A DNA stretch of 64,000 nucleotides from Chrysoperla carnea (Eukaryota; Arthropoda; Insecta; Neuroptera; Chrysopidae): contig NC_058342.1 in the NCBI RefSeq assembly GCF_905475395.1, forward strand, positions 37,194,640 to 37,258,639. Reading direction: 5' to 3'. Below the pieces are notes generated by a model that was not told the origin of the DNA, did no database searches, and saw only the letters and a program-made list of their open reading frames with translations. How positions within the stretch are numbered: the first letter of the stretch is position 1; each line of letters opens with the position of its first letter. This document shows positions 1 through 11,500 of this stretch, piece after piece. Position numbers and translations under genes: made by a program.

Positions 1-680
1 AATTTCTTTCATGACTTGCATTCGTAATTCGATACTTACAACTCACTCTTAGTCTTAACTCAGTTTAATCTTTCTCAATCACTTCTGTGGGATGACAAAT
101 AACAAAAAAAAAACTTTTTTAATTAAACTCGATAAAAAAATTTCCAAGCCGAGTTGTATTCTCAAACCAGAAAATTGTGTTACATAACTCAATTATGAAA
201 ATTCATTAAAATTAATCACGCAACATATGAAAATGTTCTCATTAAAAAGACAACGGAAATGAATTTTATCAAGGTTTTAACACTTCATTTTCTTTTTTCT
301 TTATAATTTTTCTTTTCTTTTTTTGAGAATATAATTTCCGTTTAGATTTTTTAATTATATGCTTTTTCAATTTTGTGGTTTTAAGTACTTATTAGTTAGT
401 ATTGGGGTATGAAGTGGGGTAGTGAATACGGGGTAGTGCGCGGTATCTTCTCTTGTTGCTTGATTTATTAAATATTAACGTTGTGTTAATTAACAGTTAT
501 TTCTTGTTTATAATAAAATCAGGGTTGTCCTGACTCTGATTAGTTTTAAATATAATTAAAATACGTTTTTCGATCTACAATTAAACGGACCATAATCATT
601 CTTGCTTTTATTATTTATTTATTTTATTATATTATATTAAAAATTGCATGATTTTTCATTTTTTTTGCATTTTTTGTTAA

Positions 681-1007
681 CTTAAGGTAGTTCTATCAGT
701 AATAGACTTTGCATTCAGAATTTAATGAAACTTGGCATAGTTGTCCATTATTATATCATAAGTAACCAGTTAAATTTTTAGGGGCCTTCAGAGAACTGAA
801 AAAAAGATATTTTAAAGATATTTGAACATTGATTCTTATGGAAAATCACAGATTTTATTTTATTTCACAAAACTGGACGTTCAGATTTTCAGTTCTGTGA
901 CAGTCCCTAAAAATTTAACTGGTTAATTATGAGATAATAATGGACAACTATGCCAAGTTTTATTAAATTCTGAATGCAAAGTCTATTACCGATAGCACTA
1001 CCTTAAG
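681..1007. mobile_element. Foldback/MITE-like element with ~103-bp inverted arms
   Basis: The arm at 681-783 (starting CTTAAGGTAG) is matched by the reverse complement of 905-1007 (ending CTACCTTAAG-like), with only scattered mismatches over about 103 bp, around a spacer of about 120 bp. No coding capacity is seen in the spacer. This layout is typical of non-autonomous DNA transposons with long terminal inverted repeats. TTAA-like sequence sits next to both ends, but a target-site duplication could not be set with confidence. Confidence 0.75.
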
Positions 1008-1662
1008 AACATTATTAAAATATTTTAAACTCTTTCGAGAAAATTTTCTTAATTAACAATTGTCTAACTTGTTGAAAAATTAACTTTAAGGTAAATTTCC
1101 AACAGTAATAGATTCTTTAAAGTAATACACCATAATTTTTTCAAATTTTTATTACAATTGGGACATACCTACTCATTTTTCTCGCTATTACAACAATCTA
1201 ACAATGACGCACGAAGACCTATTTTCAGCATAAAATTAAAATTATAAATAATGGAGATACAGTTCCGGGACTGGGAGTTTTTTATTGAAAATTTCCTACT
1301 CTTTAAGAATCTTTTTAAGAATTTTATGAAATATAGGCTAAAAATATTTTGAATTGTTTATAACTATTGCAATTTTTTATGCACTGAATGATCTTTCAAA
1401 TATTATGACAGAAAAAAATAATATAAAAATACTGAAAGCATTAAAAAATTGATTTGATGTTGATTTTTAAAGTTTAAATTAAAATCTTAAGTAAAACACT
1501 TTTACTTAAGATTACTTTTAAAACTACAAGCTTTTATTACAGTTAAAAGAGAAAAATAATTTTTTCTCCAAGTCACTACTTGAAGATTGCTTATAAAAGC
1601 TTGAGGAGTCCAAGCTAATACAAATTTGAGTTTTAACGTTCTTATAAACATAAAAAAAAAAT

Positions 1663-1773
1663 TAATAAAAAATACTTTTTAAGGAACAAGCTTTTATTAT
1701 ACTAAAAAGTCGAAAAAAATTTTATCTATATGTCACTTATACCTTTTACTGTTTGTAAATGCTTGAGGCGCTC
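1663..1773 (+). repeat. R2 dispersed repeat, single arm
   Basis: This about 110-bp segment begins with AAAAAATACTTTTTAAGG, continues with ACAAGCTTTTATT and ends with GCTTGAGGCGCTC. The same order of blocks occurs at 5881, 8344 and 23379. The sequence after the arm (to about 1830, GGAACGCCTTATCTACT) matches the central spacer of the 23379 copy, so this is probably a half element whose second arm was lost. A more diverged relative seems to lie at about 1495-1612. Confidence 0.65.
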
Positions 1774-2180
1774 AAATTACAATATCAAAGATGAATCGCG
1801 GAACGCCTTATCTACTGTATTAAATAAAAAAGCTTGTAAAAAAAGTATTTGGAGCAAAATTTGTTCTTAAGGCAACAAGGAAATACTTTGATTTAAAAAA
1901 ATATTTTCTTGCGACTTACTTGCAGTCAGCGAAACGATCTTGGTGCATGAATTCTGGTCGAATAGTGTTCATAGCCATATACTCAGTCATATTGATACAG
2001 CCCTGTAATTAATATGTTGTGTTAATTAACAATAATTTCTTGTTTATAATAATTAAATGTTATGGTTGGTATCGGTAAATGGTAAATGGTGAACGGTAAT
2101 GGTATATCTTTCCAATGCATTTGACAGGTATCCAATCCAATACGAATTTAATCAATTATTTCATAATAATATTATATTAT

Positions 2181-2207
2181 TAATAATAATAATAATAATA
2201 ATAATAA
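2181..2207. repeat. (AAT)n microsatellite
   Basis: Uninterrupted TAA/AAT trinucleotide run. Confidence 0.9.
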
Positions 2208-2504
2208 ATGGTTTGAAATCCCAAACTCATTATCATTGTCAACGATAATTAGCTATTTATTTAAACTATTAAATGCTTAAACTAAAACTAATTGTTTATT
2301 ATTGTTATTACTAACTAACTAACCAAGTACCAACTTATTTAATATAATTATTACCTATAATTATGGAAAATATTATTCACTAAATCTAAATTCACTTGAA
2401 ATTTTTGGTGAAATGCAGGCTTTGGGTTGGGGTCGTTTTACCTTCCAACCAGCAAACAAATCATAACGTGAGCTAAAAAACCATATTTGGAAAAAGTTAT
2501 ACTT

Positions 2505-2815
2505 TTTCCGAGGAGTTCTTTTAGATGTTAATAGTAAGGGCGCAAATTAGGACAAAAGTTTAATGTCCATTTTCTCCAAAACTAAAGAGAGAGAGTTGAA
2601 AATTTGCTAGTAATTCAACTAGTGGGCTTGTGAAATATTCTTGAAAAACGAAAAAAATTGTAGAAAATACTTTCGAAAATTTTCTAGAAAAAACTGTAAT
2701 AAAAAAATCAAACTTATAAAAAAATAACGCAAGCACTGATAATCAACACTTTCTATACGGGGTATTTCAACAGTTAACTCAGTCAATTGTTTGTTTTCAC
2801 CTGTTCTTCTTGAAT
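2505..2815 (+). repeat. R3 dispersed repeat, 3' part
   Basis: The segment includes AGTAAGGGCGCAAATTAGG and ends with TCAACAGTTAACTCAGTC plus a TTGTTTGTTTTCACCTG terminus. The same terminus closes the long copy at 20010-20575 and appears reversed at 36438-36500. The middle part is shared, reversed, with 35500-35700. No coding potential is seen, and the class of element is not known to me. Confidence 0.65.
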
Positions 2816-3689
2816 TTTGTTACAATTTTTCTTATTAAAAAATGAGCATTTTTCTGAGATGATCGCACAACATTTTTAGAAACTTGTTTTGCTTTTTTGT
2901 TAAAGTATAATTAAATTTTCAAATCCGTCGGTTCGATTTATTAAATCTTTCTGTTCTAATAAGTACACTTTTGAAAATATATATCCTTTTGTTTAGAAAG
3001 TGAAGCCACTAAAAAGTTTAAACTATCATAATTTCAAAAATGAAACCAGTTTCTAAATCAATTGTAAAATTTGCGTAGTACCTATCATCATTAAAAAAAA
3101 GAAAATGAATGAAAATTTTTGGTGCCAGTTATCTATAGAAACGATGTCCACTAAGGAACCCCTCCTGTAAGTATTTTCCATTGTGGCTGTACTGAAAATA
3201 ATATACTCATTTTTAAATAATATATCATTTTTTATAAAATCGTGCGTGGTCTTATTACGAAATAATTAAAGTTTTTATTTAACTTTGAAAAGTTGTTTAA
3301 CCGAAGAGAAGTTATCATTTGATAACAATGTGTGGTGCGCCCACTCGTACGGAAAATGCATTGTTAACATAAACCTATGCTCATATCAATTTAAAGACAT
3401 TAAAGCTATTTTGTTTGATTTTTTTTTTTCATGAAAATGTAAACAAAATTTTTTCATATGATCAATATTAAATGATACGGTCTACAGTTCACAATATTGT
3501 TAATAATATCAAGTTTTCAAACACTCATGTTCAATAAATTTGTATCGACCTATATAAAATAATAAATTATTCTATCCGACATTTTCAATGGTCACCTAAA
3601 CTTAAAATATTGCAATCTCTTAAAACGGTTAGAATTCGTTTCAAATTGTAATTCGCGCTTTTATCTCTCACGAAATTTGGGATTTTTCC

Positions 3690-3790
3690 AACACAGTAAG
3701 AAACATCTGACGTTTATTACAATGCTGGTATGTTACAGAGACAGATACCATAGCATCTACATATGTTAGTAGTACTGAATAGTGCTATCT
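3690..3790 (+). repeat. Dispersed repeat shared with 34235-34325
   Basis: Shared blocks include ACAATGCTGGTATG followed by a run resembling CACTATAGTATCTATG and a TAGTGCTA-like stretch. The two copies are diverged but in the same order. In the second copy the block leads directly into R5-related sequence, so this may be one end of the R5 family. Confidence 0.5.
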
Positions 3791-5020
3791 ACCAGAAGTA
3801 TTGTGGGTATCGTTAACCAGTATAGATCTGATGCTCATACTGCATTGGCTCGTCCGCTATAACTATTGCTAACGTTACTTTTCCATCAATGGTCAAATCA
3901 GAACGGTTCTCATACCGATACTGACATAGTAATATCCACAAAAAATTCGTACCTTTTAGAATTCGAAAATGCAAAAACTTTCTGTCCAATATATGCCGTA
4001 GGTATTTCTAATATTACATGTTATATAACTCCGATTTTCCGAAAATTACGGGGAGTAGTACCGAATACTATTCATATTTTCATTGTACTAAATCTTACAA
4101 TTCCCGGAATTCCCGGATTCTTCGAAAGTAACAAACGAAGACATGACAGAAACTCCTTTAAATATACTTTCTCACTAAAAATCATTCTCGGAGTAAAAAT
4201 GAAACACCGATCGTGACCAGACAAGCTGCGTAGGACGTAAAAAATGTTGGATATAAAATATTTGAAGCAAATGCAACGAACACAAGTGTACAAAGAATGT
4301 AATACTTGAGAGCAAGTCAAGATGTGATCGGGATATATACGATTACACATATACGATAACATTAACAAACAATCCACTTCCAGAGACGGGGTTGGGGGAC
4401 GACCAACGGATGTAATAGTAGGAATAGTAGGAATAGTCGAGGTTTATACACAATTTTTTATTTTTTATATTTAAAGCATAAAACTAAACAATTGCAAAGT
4501 TTCCGTTAACTTTATTTATAAACCATAATAAGCATGCCATTGCTACACCCTCATCCTCGTTCTACATCTACTCATCCCATAATCGTATCCCATAAATTCA
4601 TATTTCTCCTGTTAAATAAAAAAAAAAAGTGTATTTTTTCTAATAACTATTTGAGAAAATCATAACGTTTCATATCTACATCGATAAGCTTTACACACAA
4701 TTTTCATTTTGTTTTCTTAACCGGTCTATTTCCGATTGATTTTCCATTTTCTTATGTTTATAATTAAGTTTGTACATTTGGAAATCGAATCAAGAAAAAT
4801 ACGTGTAAGTTATCATTTAGACGCTAGAAGATTAGTTACTTGAGATTAAATTTAAATCAAGTTTTTGGTTCAAAGGGAGAAGGGCGTACAATACTGATAT
4901 TTTTGGCCAAAATTTATTTTGGCATACATAGAAACACACTAGCTTGATACCCGCCCAAAAATAAGTGACAATTTGCTTGGCGAATCACTTGGGTACATAG
5001 CAATCATAACTGATGTTTTT

Positions 5021-5029
5021 ATTTTGCAG
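5021..5029 (+). other. 3' splice site before the myosuppressin start codon
   Basis: A pyrimidine-rich run (TTTTTATTTTGCAG) ends at 5029, seven bases before the ATG at 5037. The coding exon therefore starts at about 5030 and the 5' UTR is split by an intron. An in-frame ATG at 5013 lies inside the intron and is not the start. Confidence 0.75.
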
Positions 5030-5036
5030 ATCCAAA

Positions 5037-5486
5037 ATGCAGACCGGAGCAATGTTTGTCTTATTTTCAAGCATAATCACTTTAACAATACTATCATCGT
5101 GCTTCGCATCACCCGCCATCACGTTGCAAGGCTGCGGACCAGAAGAGATGGGCATCCAATCCAAGTATAGAAATTTATGTTTATTCTACAATGGATTGTT
5201 GAAACAGCAGGCTTACGACAATTTTAAACCAGACCTACCATTACATCGATTTATGGATGCTAATGTGAATGACGCCAACATTAACGGAATCAATTCAGAC
5301 ATGATGTTTGTGCCAGCTGTCCAGGAATCCCATCAATATACAAGTAAGTATCCCAAATTTTTTGCTGTGTGTTATTTTTTCTATAGAATTTTATTTAACT
5401 TATAATTTTCATGATTTGTTTTAGATGGAGGTGTGAAGCGGCAAGATGTCGATCACGTATTTTTAAGATTTGGTCGACGTCGTTAA
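5037..5486 (+). CDS. Ms: Myosuppressin neuropeptide precursor (2 coding exons)
   Basis: Exons 5037-5343 and 5425-5486 join (donor GTAAGT, acceptor TTTTAG) into a 122-residue prepropeptide. Residues 1-24 form a signal peptide with predicted cleavage after CFA. Two cysteines follow, at 33 and 48. Exon 2 supplies a Lys-Arg cleavage site (107-108), the peptide [10 protein letters not shown] (109-118), an amidation Gly (119) and a terminal RRR; a stop follows. Insect myosuppressins are exactly this peptide, N-terminally pyroglutamated and C-terminally amidated; they act through G-protein-coupled receptors to inhibit visceral muscle and alter heart and gut activity. A single peptide copy at the extreme C-terminus is the usual layout. 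The start is set by the acceptor at 5029 and the signal peptide. Identity is very secure; the non-coding first exon was not found. Confidence 0.97.
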
Positions 5487-5552
5487 AAATTATTTAAATT
5501 ATTAATTTAAGTTATTTAATCAGTTATTTAATTAAAATGCACCAAACATATT

Positions 5553-5606
5553 AATAAATTATTAAAAAAAAAACATTTAAAAAAATAACTAAAAAATTTG
5601 AATAAA
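5553..5606 (+). terminator. Myosuppressin polyadenylation signals
   Basis: AATAAA occurs at 5553-5558 and 5601-5606, about 70 and 115 bases after the stop codon, in very A-rich sequence. Which one is used cannot be told from sequence. Confidence 0.6.
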
Positions 5607-5880
5607 TTTAAAATTTAAAAATAAAGAAGAAGCTCTTTGAAAAACGACAAAACAAATTCCTTTGCACTGTTTTAATTTATTTATTTATTTAATATAATTA
5701 TAATTATAATATACTGTACAATACATGTTTCACTGTAATAGTTATTATAATTAAAAATTTCAAAAAATATACCAAAGTATTCTAATCATGTCAATGGTCA
5801 ATCCAATATCAATCAACAGTTTTTTCTCTATTTTAACCCACTCCAAAATCATCCTGCAACATAAAAAATAGAAATTTTAA

Positions 5881-5990
5881 TAAAAAATACTTTTTAAAGG
5901 ACAAGCTTCTATTGAACTAAAAAGTACAAAATAATTTTATCTATGAGTCACTCATACCCGACTATTTTAAAAGCTTGAGGCGCTTAATAT
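5881..5990 (+). repeat. R2 dispersed repeat, single arm
   Basis: It begins with TAAAAAATACTTTTTAAAGG and ends with AAGCTTGAGGCGCTTAATAT, including TATGAGTCACTCATACCCG. This is one of the best preserved arms of the family. No inverted partner follows within 300 bp. Confidence 0.75.
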
Positions 5991-7692
5991 CAATATCGAG
6001 GCAGTGAAAATAATTCTGTCATACCTGAGTCGATAGCTTATCTCATTGAAGCATGCGACCAAGATTGGAAGAGCGTAAGTCTTCTGGCTAGCGTAGCTGC
6101 CGCAGAGAGAACGTTTTGTACACTTCAAGGGGTAAAATCTTGGTTTAATCGAACATGAAAGATTATTCGGGCTTGATTTTCAAAACATCTGGAAATCGAT
6201 GCTATTATCACCGCAGAAAAAACGAAAGCTTGAATTTGTTAGTTAATTTACTTTAACTTAATTTGAAGTTGTAAAAATTTCATCAAAATTGGTTCAGTTG
6301 TTTGGAGCAAACTAACATTTTACATGTTTATTAATTTACAAATACACCGTAGATAGAAAATCTTGGCCAGAGCGTCATATATTTTGTAAACATCTCCTTT
6401 GTAGGAATGCACTGTATCGATCATGAGTGAGTTCATACTCCGATTCGCATTTGGCCAAATTCGGGTGTCCGTTTTTTTTTTTGAGGGCTGGATCAGCGCT
6501 TGAATTTTAAATCATAAATTGAAAATATGTTTTAGAATAATATTTCGATGATGACTGCACATTGTAGAGTACATAGTGTGATTGCACTATTTGACCATTC
6601 AAGGATATGTGAATATTTGATGGCCTCCCAACAGGTTACACCTTTTTATTTGTAATCATGACCGAATATAAATATAATAAATAGACTTCTGGTTTCTTCA
6701 CTGCACTGTATCAAGATGTATTCCCATTAGGGTCCTAACACATTCACTTCAACTTTAGTATTTGTATTCAAACGATACTCTAACTCAGAGGTTCTCAAAG
6801 TTTTTTCATCTACCGCCCACTTCTATATCAGTCTTATCATATTAAATTTATCCTAAACTTAAGTGGTGAATGCGAAAAGAACATCTCCTTCTTCTATTAT
6901 AGTACGTCGATCAGGATTAAGTGGGCTTAGCCCCAAATTCGGCTCACTACGATCCGCGATTAGAAATTTTGAATGCTTGTACCAAAAAGATACAGCATCA
7001 ATATAAAATTCTTTAAAACTAATTTTTATTAACAAAATGAAAATCGGACTTTTCGGAAAATCGGAATTAACGATGCGAGGTCTGTCTAGCTCATAGAACT
7101 ATCTATATCTATATATTTTTCAAATAGAGAATATTTAAAATACATGTAGCGACATCTGTTAACAGTTCTTTTACACTAAACTGTGCTTTCGTAAATGAAA
7201 GCACTAACGTTTTATATATCCAAACAGGATAAGATAGAGCAGAACTACCCATTTTTATGCATTACTAGCTTCAGAGCCATCTCTTTTTACGATCGTAGTG
7301 ATATAACCTTTTGAAAAGTAAACATCGCTTGGCGCATGAATTATTGTATTTCTTGCTTGAATAGAGGTGTCAGCATTTATCATTTGGTACTTAAAGTGGC
7401 GTAACGTGAATCCCCAACCCCCCGGTAAAGCTGATAACAATATACTTATCTCATATAATGAGATAATACTCCCTACATCCCCTTTATCTGTGTTGCGCAG
7501 CCCGGGACTACGCTGTGCTTGTATTATACAACACCTGTTGCTACAATGAGTAATACCTTCGGTACTTTTTAAGAGGCGAGTCTTCGCTAAAGATGGTCAG
7601 ACGATGTTGGTGGTTTAAGAACGGAAGATGCTTTGAAAGATCTTCGAGTCGGACTTTGAAGATGGAGCTTTGCGTATGAGGATAACAATGAG

Positions 7693-7955
7693 TTCTACGA
7701 TATTGCCAATCACCAAAGTATTGTAGCTGATATGAAAAGGTACAGGGTACGTTGGGCTGGACGTGTCGAACGTTTATCGGACAACAGAGAATGCAAGAGA
7801 ATGTGCTAAAAAAAGGACAGTCTACCTAAAAAGAAGGGACCAGAAGTAAGTCAAGACCAAGGATCGATGAAAAGATTATTTGAGAATGAAGGTTATTTGG
7901 AAGGCTACGATTCTTCGCGAGTTGTGGCTCTGCAGAGTTTATAAGTTCATTTGTT
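7693..7955 (+). mobile_element. Decayed LINE reverse-transcriptase C-terminus
   Basis: One frame reads MKRYRVRWAGRVERLSDNRE and then meets a stop. The RWxGHVxR-like motif is characteristic of the C-terminal end of reverse transcriptases of RTE/jockey-type non-LTR retrotransposons. Similarity continues in other frames (SRPRIDEK, then a tryptophan-poor tail), so frameshifts and stops have accumulated. It is a dead fragment. The exact clade cannot be set by eye. Confidence 0.6.
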
Positions 7956-8343
7956 GACTCTTGTGGAAGTTGGGGAAAACTGGGGCAAAGGTTTGATTCA
8001 TTAGATCAAACGTCAATCGCGACTTAAACAAAAATCGAATTGCCTATTGATGGTCCAATCCTGATTATATTATTAAACTTCACATTTCCTTATTGTTCTT
8101 ATTTGACTTTGAGGATTTATTTTTAAAAGCTTTTATTTAGTTTCACCTGTCCCGTTGTCCGTCTGTAATCAAATCTTGCAAGTCAAATTTGATCCACTTA
8201 CCGGTTTCCGATTGAGCTAAAATTTTGCATGCAAGCTTAGTTTGGATAACAATGCATGGTAAGAATGTGGCGTCTTGAGTTTCCCATCGCTTCCACCATT
8301 TTTGATATATACACATTTTTTTAGTCTTAAATTAAAAATTTTA

Positions 8344-8577
8344 ATAAAAAATACTTTTTAAAGGACAAGCTTTTATTGTATTAAAAAGTAGAAAATACTT
8401 TTATCTATGAGTTACTCATATCCGACTATTTGTAAAATTTGAGGCGCTTAATATCTAAAAATAATTAGGCATTCCGATTCATCAAGCTTTTAGAAATGGT
8501 CGGGTATGAGTGACTCATAGATAAAATTATTTTCTACTTTTAGTATAATAAAAGCTTGTCTCTTAAAAAGTATTTTG
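8344..8577. mobile_element. R2 element with both inverted arms (MITE-like)
   Basis: The left arm (8344-8455) and right arm (8483-8577) are reverse complements: ACTTTTTAAAGGACAAGC at one end faces GCTTGTCTCTTAAAAAGT at the other, and GAGTTACTCATATCCGACTA faces GGTCGGGTATGAGTGACTC. About 30 bp of unique sequence lies between. The short length, paired arms and lack of coding sequence fit a non-autonomous foldback transposon. Confidence 0.75.
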
Positions 8578-11500
8578 AATTAAAATTTATTAAAGAAGGG
8601 TAATGGGTATAAGTAAAAAAAAATTTGGTACTTTTTTTTGTTTTTTTTAATCTAGAATAGGTAAAAACGTGAAGAAGAACATTTTTATTTAGCTTTTTTG
8701 TAATTTTTTTATCATTTTTATCATTTGTTTTCTTTGTACAAAACATATTTGATCTACGTGAATTAAGTTACGAGTTAATAATCATATTAGCACCTATAGT
8801 TATATAAATGTGTTTTTTTTACTTTTTATAATTTTTACTTTAATATAACTGAGCAACTGAGCAAATTTTTCTTTATTATTTCAAATACATTTTTTTTTCT
8901 TTACTTTTGAGAGAATCCATTCCTATGACTTATGTATGTATGTGAGGCGATCAATTATTTTTGTTTAAAATTCCTTTCTTTATGAAATAATTTTTGTTTT
9001 TGTATGTTTTACTCTACACTCGTTAAATAAGTAACACAAATTGTCAAAAAAAATAATTTACGTAAATTACAAAATAAACGACTGTTTTTGTTTCATAAAA
9101 AATAGACAAAATTTGTAGGCTTGTATACTTTTGTTATACTTGGTCCTTTTAGGTTCTACCATGGCACAGTATTTATACCAAATTTTCGGACACAGATCAA
9201 AAAAGTTTTTTCATTATTGTCAAATACTCCACAGTACATCGCTTATTTTAAAGAGGACATTCAAGATTATTTGTAAAAGGAATACAAGTTTTATTTTGTT
9301 CTGACCTACTGCGCGTTTAAATTACTCCACTTTTTTTTCCAATTTGATGTGCGTTGCGTATCCGAATAACTTTTCGTTCTCGAGACTTTACCCTTAAAAT
9401 GAACCCAAAAGAACCAATGGTAATTAAGTTACATACCAGAAAAGATTGTGTATTTTTAACGAAACGACTTTTGTGCTGTTTTTGCAAGGTGTATTAAAAT
9501 GTCCATTGTGAGCCCATGATTTTGGCAGTATCCGTAGGGCTCTAACAATAATGTACTTCTTTTAATTTCTCTAGAGAGAATTGTTATTAGGAGATAATTT
9601 GGTAACTTTTTTAAATAAATATCATCCTTTTCCGAGGAACATCGGAATTCGGATTGGAAAAACGCTACCCATTTTAAAGAATAGTGTGACCTAACCTTTG
9701 GTATTCCAGCTTGTCTTTTAACATTTTCATTAGTGAAAAGTCATTAAATTAGCTCCCAATATCATCTATCTTTGATGGATAATTACTCCGACAACTTAAA
9801 ACGTGCATTATTGTTAGTTGTCCACGGGCGCAGAGCCTATAAGGATCTGCCGTCAATATGATAATTTGAAAAGATTTGTTTTGGGGAACAACAAATGTGT
9901 TTCCATTCCAAGATTCGACTTAGCCACTGCTTGAATAATTTTGTCCACAGTTTTGGGGCGAAAATATGTAAGCCAGTTTTTTGTTTTCTAAAATTCGACC
10001 TGCAATGTAATTGTAGATCGAAATACATACCTTAACTACGGACTATTTGGTATAGTCTCGGATTCTCTTTTGCAAAAATTTACGTTAAAATTAATGACTT
10101 GAAATGTTCTCAAAACCTGCCAACCAGCAGGATTGGGATCAAGTTTGATATTTAAATGCGTGGCTTATTCACTTAGCCATAAAACTGGCATCACAATGAA
10201 CGAATTTATGAAACTAGTTGAGGTTTTGATTGACTGGGCGAGGATGTCGCTTTCCCATTTCGATGATACTTATCTAACGTAATTGTTTTTGTATGTATAT
10301 ATGTGTGTATGAAACACTTACACTCATGCGCATAAGTGTTATAAGTTATAGGTAATAATTTTCATTAACAACAAATATAAAAAAGAAAATCTAAAAAATG
10401 TCTCCAAAACAAAATGAAGGAAAGCAGATTTTCGATGTTTTTGAACACATAAAATAAAAACATTATCTGATTATCAGTTGATTTTTTTTTTTAGGAGAAC
10501 ACATACGTATATGGTAAAACACCTAACACGCAAAACAGGAAAATGAAGATTAATATTATAATCTTGTATTCGTCATTTTCCTGAACATTTTCATTTCTAA
10601 TTAAAAACAAACACACACTATTTTATTTTTAATTAGAAAATTGATTTTTTTCCCTATAAGACCAATCTCTATGTACACTACAAATAGAAACTAGATATAG
10701 AACTGCCAAATGATTCAAATCCAAGTAGCTATTCAAATTTTGTTGTGAGGAAAAAAGGTTTTCTGAAGCCTATTTGGAGAAGTTATTTCCAAAACATATT
10801 CGACAGACTTTGACAAATGCATTGTACAACTTATGAAGTTTACTATGATGCTGAAGGGGAGAGGGGAGGGTTAATTTGGGCAATGTTCTCACAAATTGAA
10901 CGGTTCCCAGAAACTCGATCAATGGAATGGTTTTCCATAAGTTCGAACTCTTCATAATTTTAAACTGCCATTTCGTTGGCTAAATTCGATCATTTGACAA
11001 TGGTTCCATGTAGTTTTTTCCCGATAGAAAAGCCGAAATTTCTAGCATTAACCTGCAGGACTTTTGTTATGAACACGGCATTTTTTTTGATAATTAGCAT
11101 TGGACTCCAAAACTTGGATTCTTGGTTCCATATCACATTTCTATTTGAACCCCTCTGTTAAGGGATACTGAGACTGGTCTATGTATATAAATGAAGATGA
11201 ATTTTTGGTTTTTTTTATTGGGAGGAAGGGGCGGGGTCAATGTTACATACAAAAGAATTTGGGATGTCAAGATTACTAAAATTCAAAAAAATATAATTTT
11301 ATCATGTTTTTTTTTTTTTTTTTCATTTTGTTTTTTTTTCTTTTAATTGACACTAATTTTAACGTCTCCTTAATTAGTAATTAATTAGTACATGTATATT
11401 TTCTTGATTAGAAATATGGTTGCTAGGATTAGTTTTTTTTAAGGCCATTTATTTCGATTCGAATAACAAAACACAAAATACAAAAAATTAACTGAAAAAC

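Larger units (their letters stand above)
1..5020. other. Intergenic, AT-rich, repeat-bearing
   Basis: No coding exon is recognised here. The stretch holds a foldback element (681-1007), one R2 arm (1663-1773), an AAT microsatellite (2181-2207), an R3 fragment (2505-2815) and a repeat segment shared with 34235-34325. A 36-bp segment around 481-516 recurs almost unchanged at 2018-2052. The promoter and non-coding first exon of the myosuppressin gene probably lie here, since that gene's coding exon begins with a splice acceptor, but I could not locate them. Confidence 0.6.

Noticed and set aside
3866..4216. 116-codon open frame, with a 101-codon frame on the opposite strand
   Set aside because: Neither strand shows a recognisable family, splice signals or signal peptide. 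Length alone is not support.
6787..6810. CAGAGGTTCTCAAAG, resembling the terminal repeat of some hAT transposons
   Set aside because: No inverted partner or 8-bp target duplication was found downstream, so the match is too short to call an element.
7255..7549. Overlapping short frames on both strands with glycine/proline-rich pieces
   Set aside because: They lie next to the LINE fragment and may be decayed transposon sequence, but no recognisable motif allowed a call.
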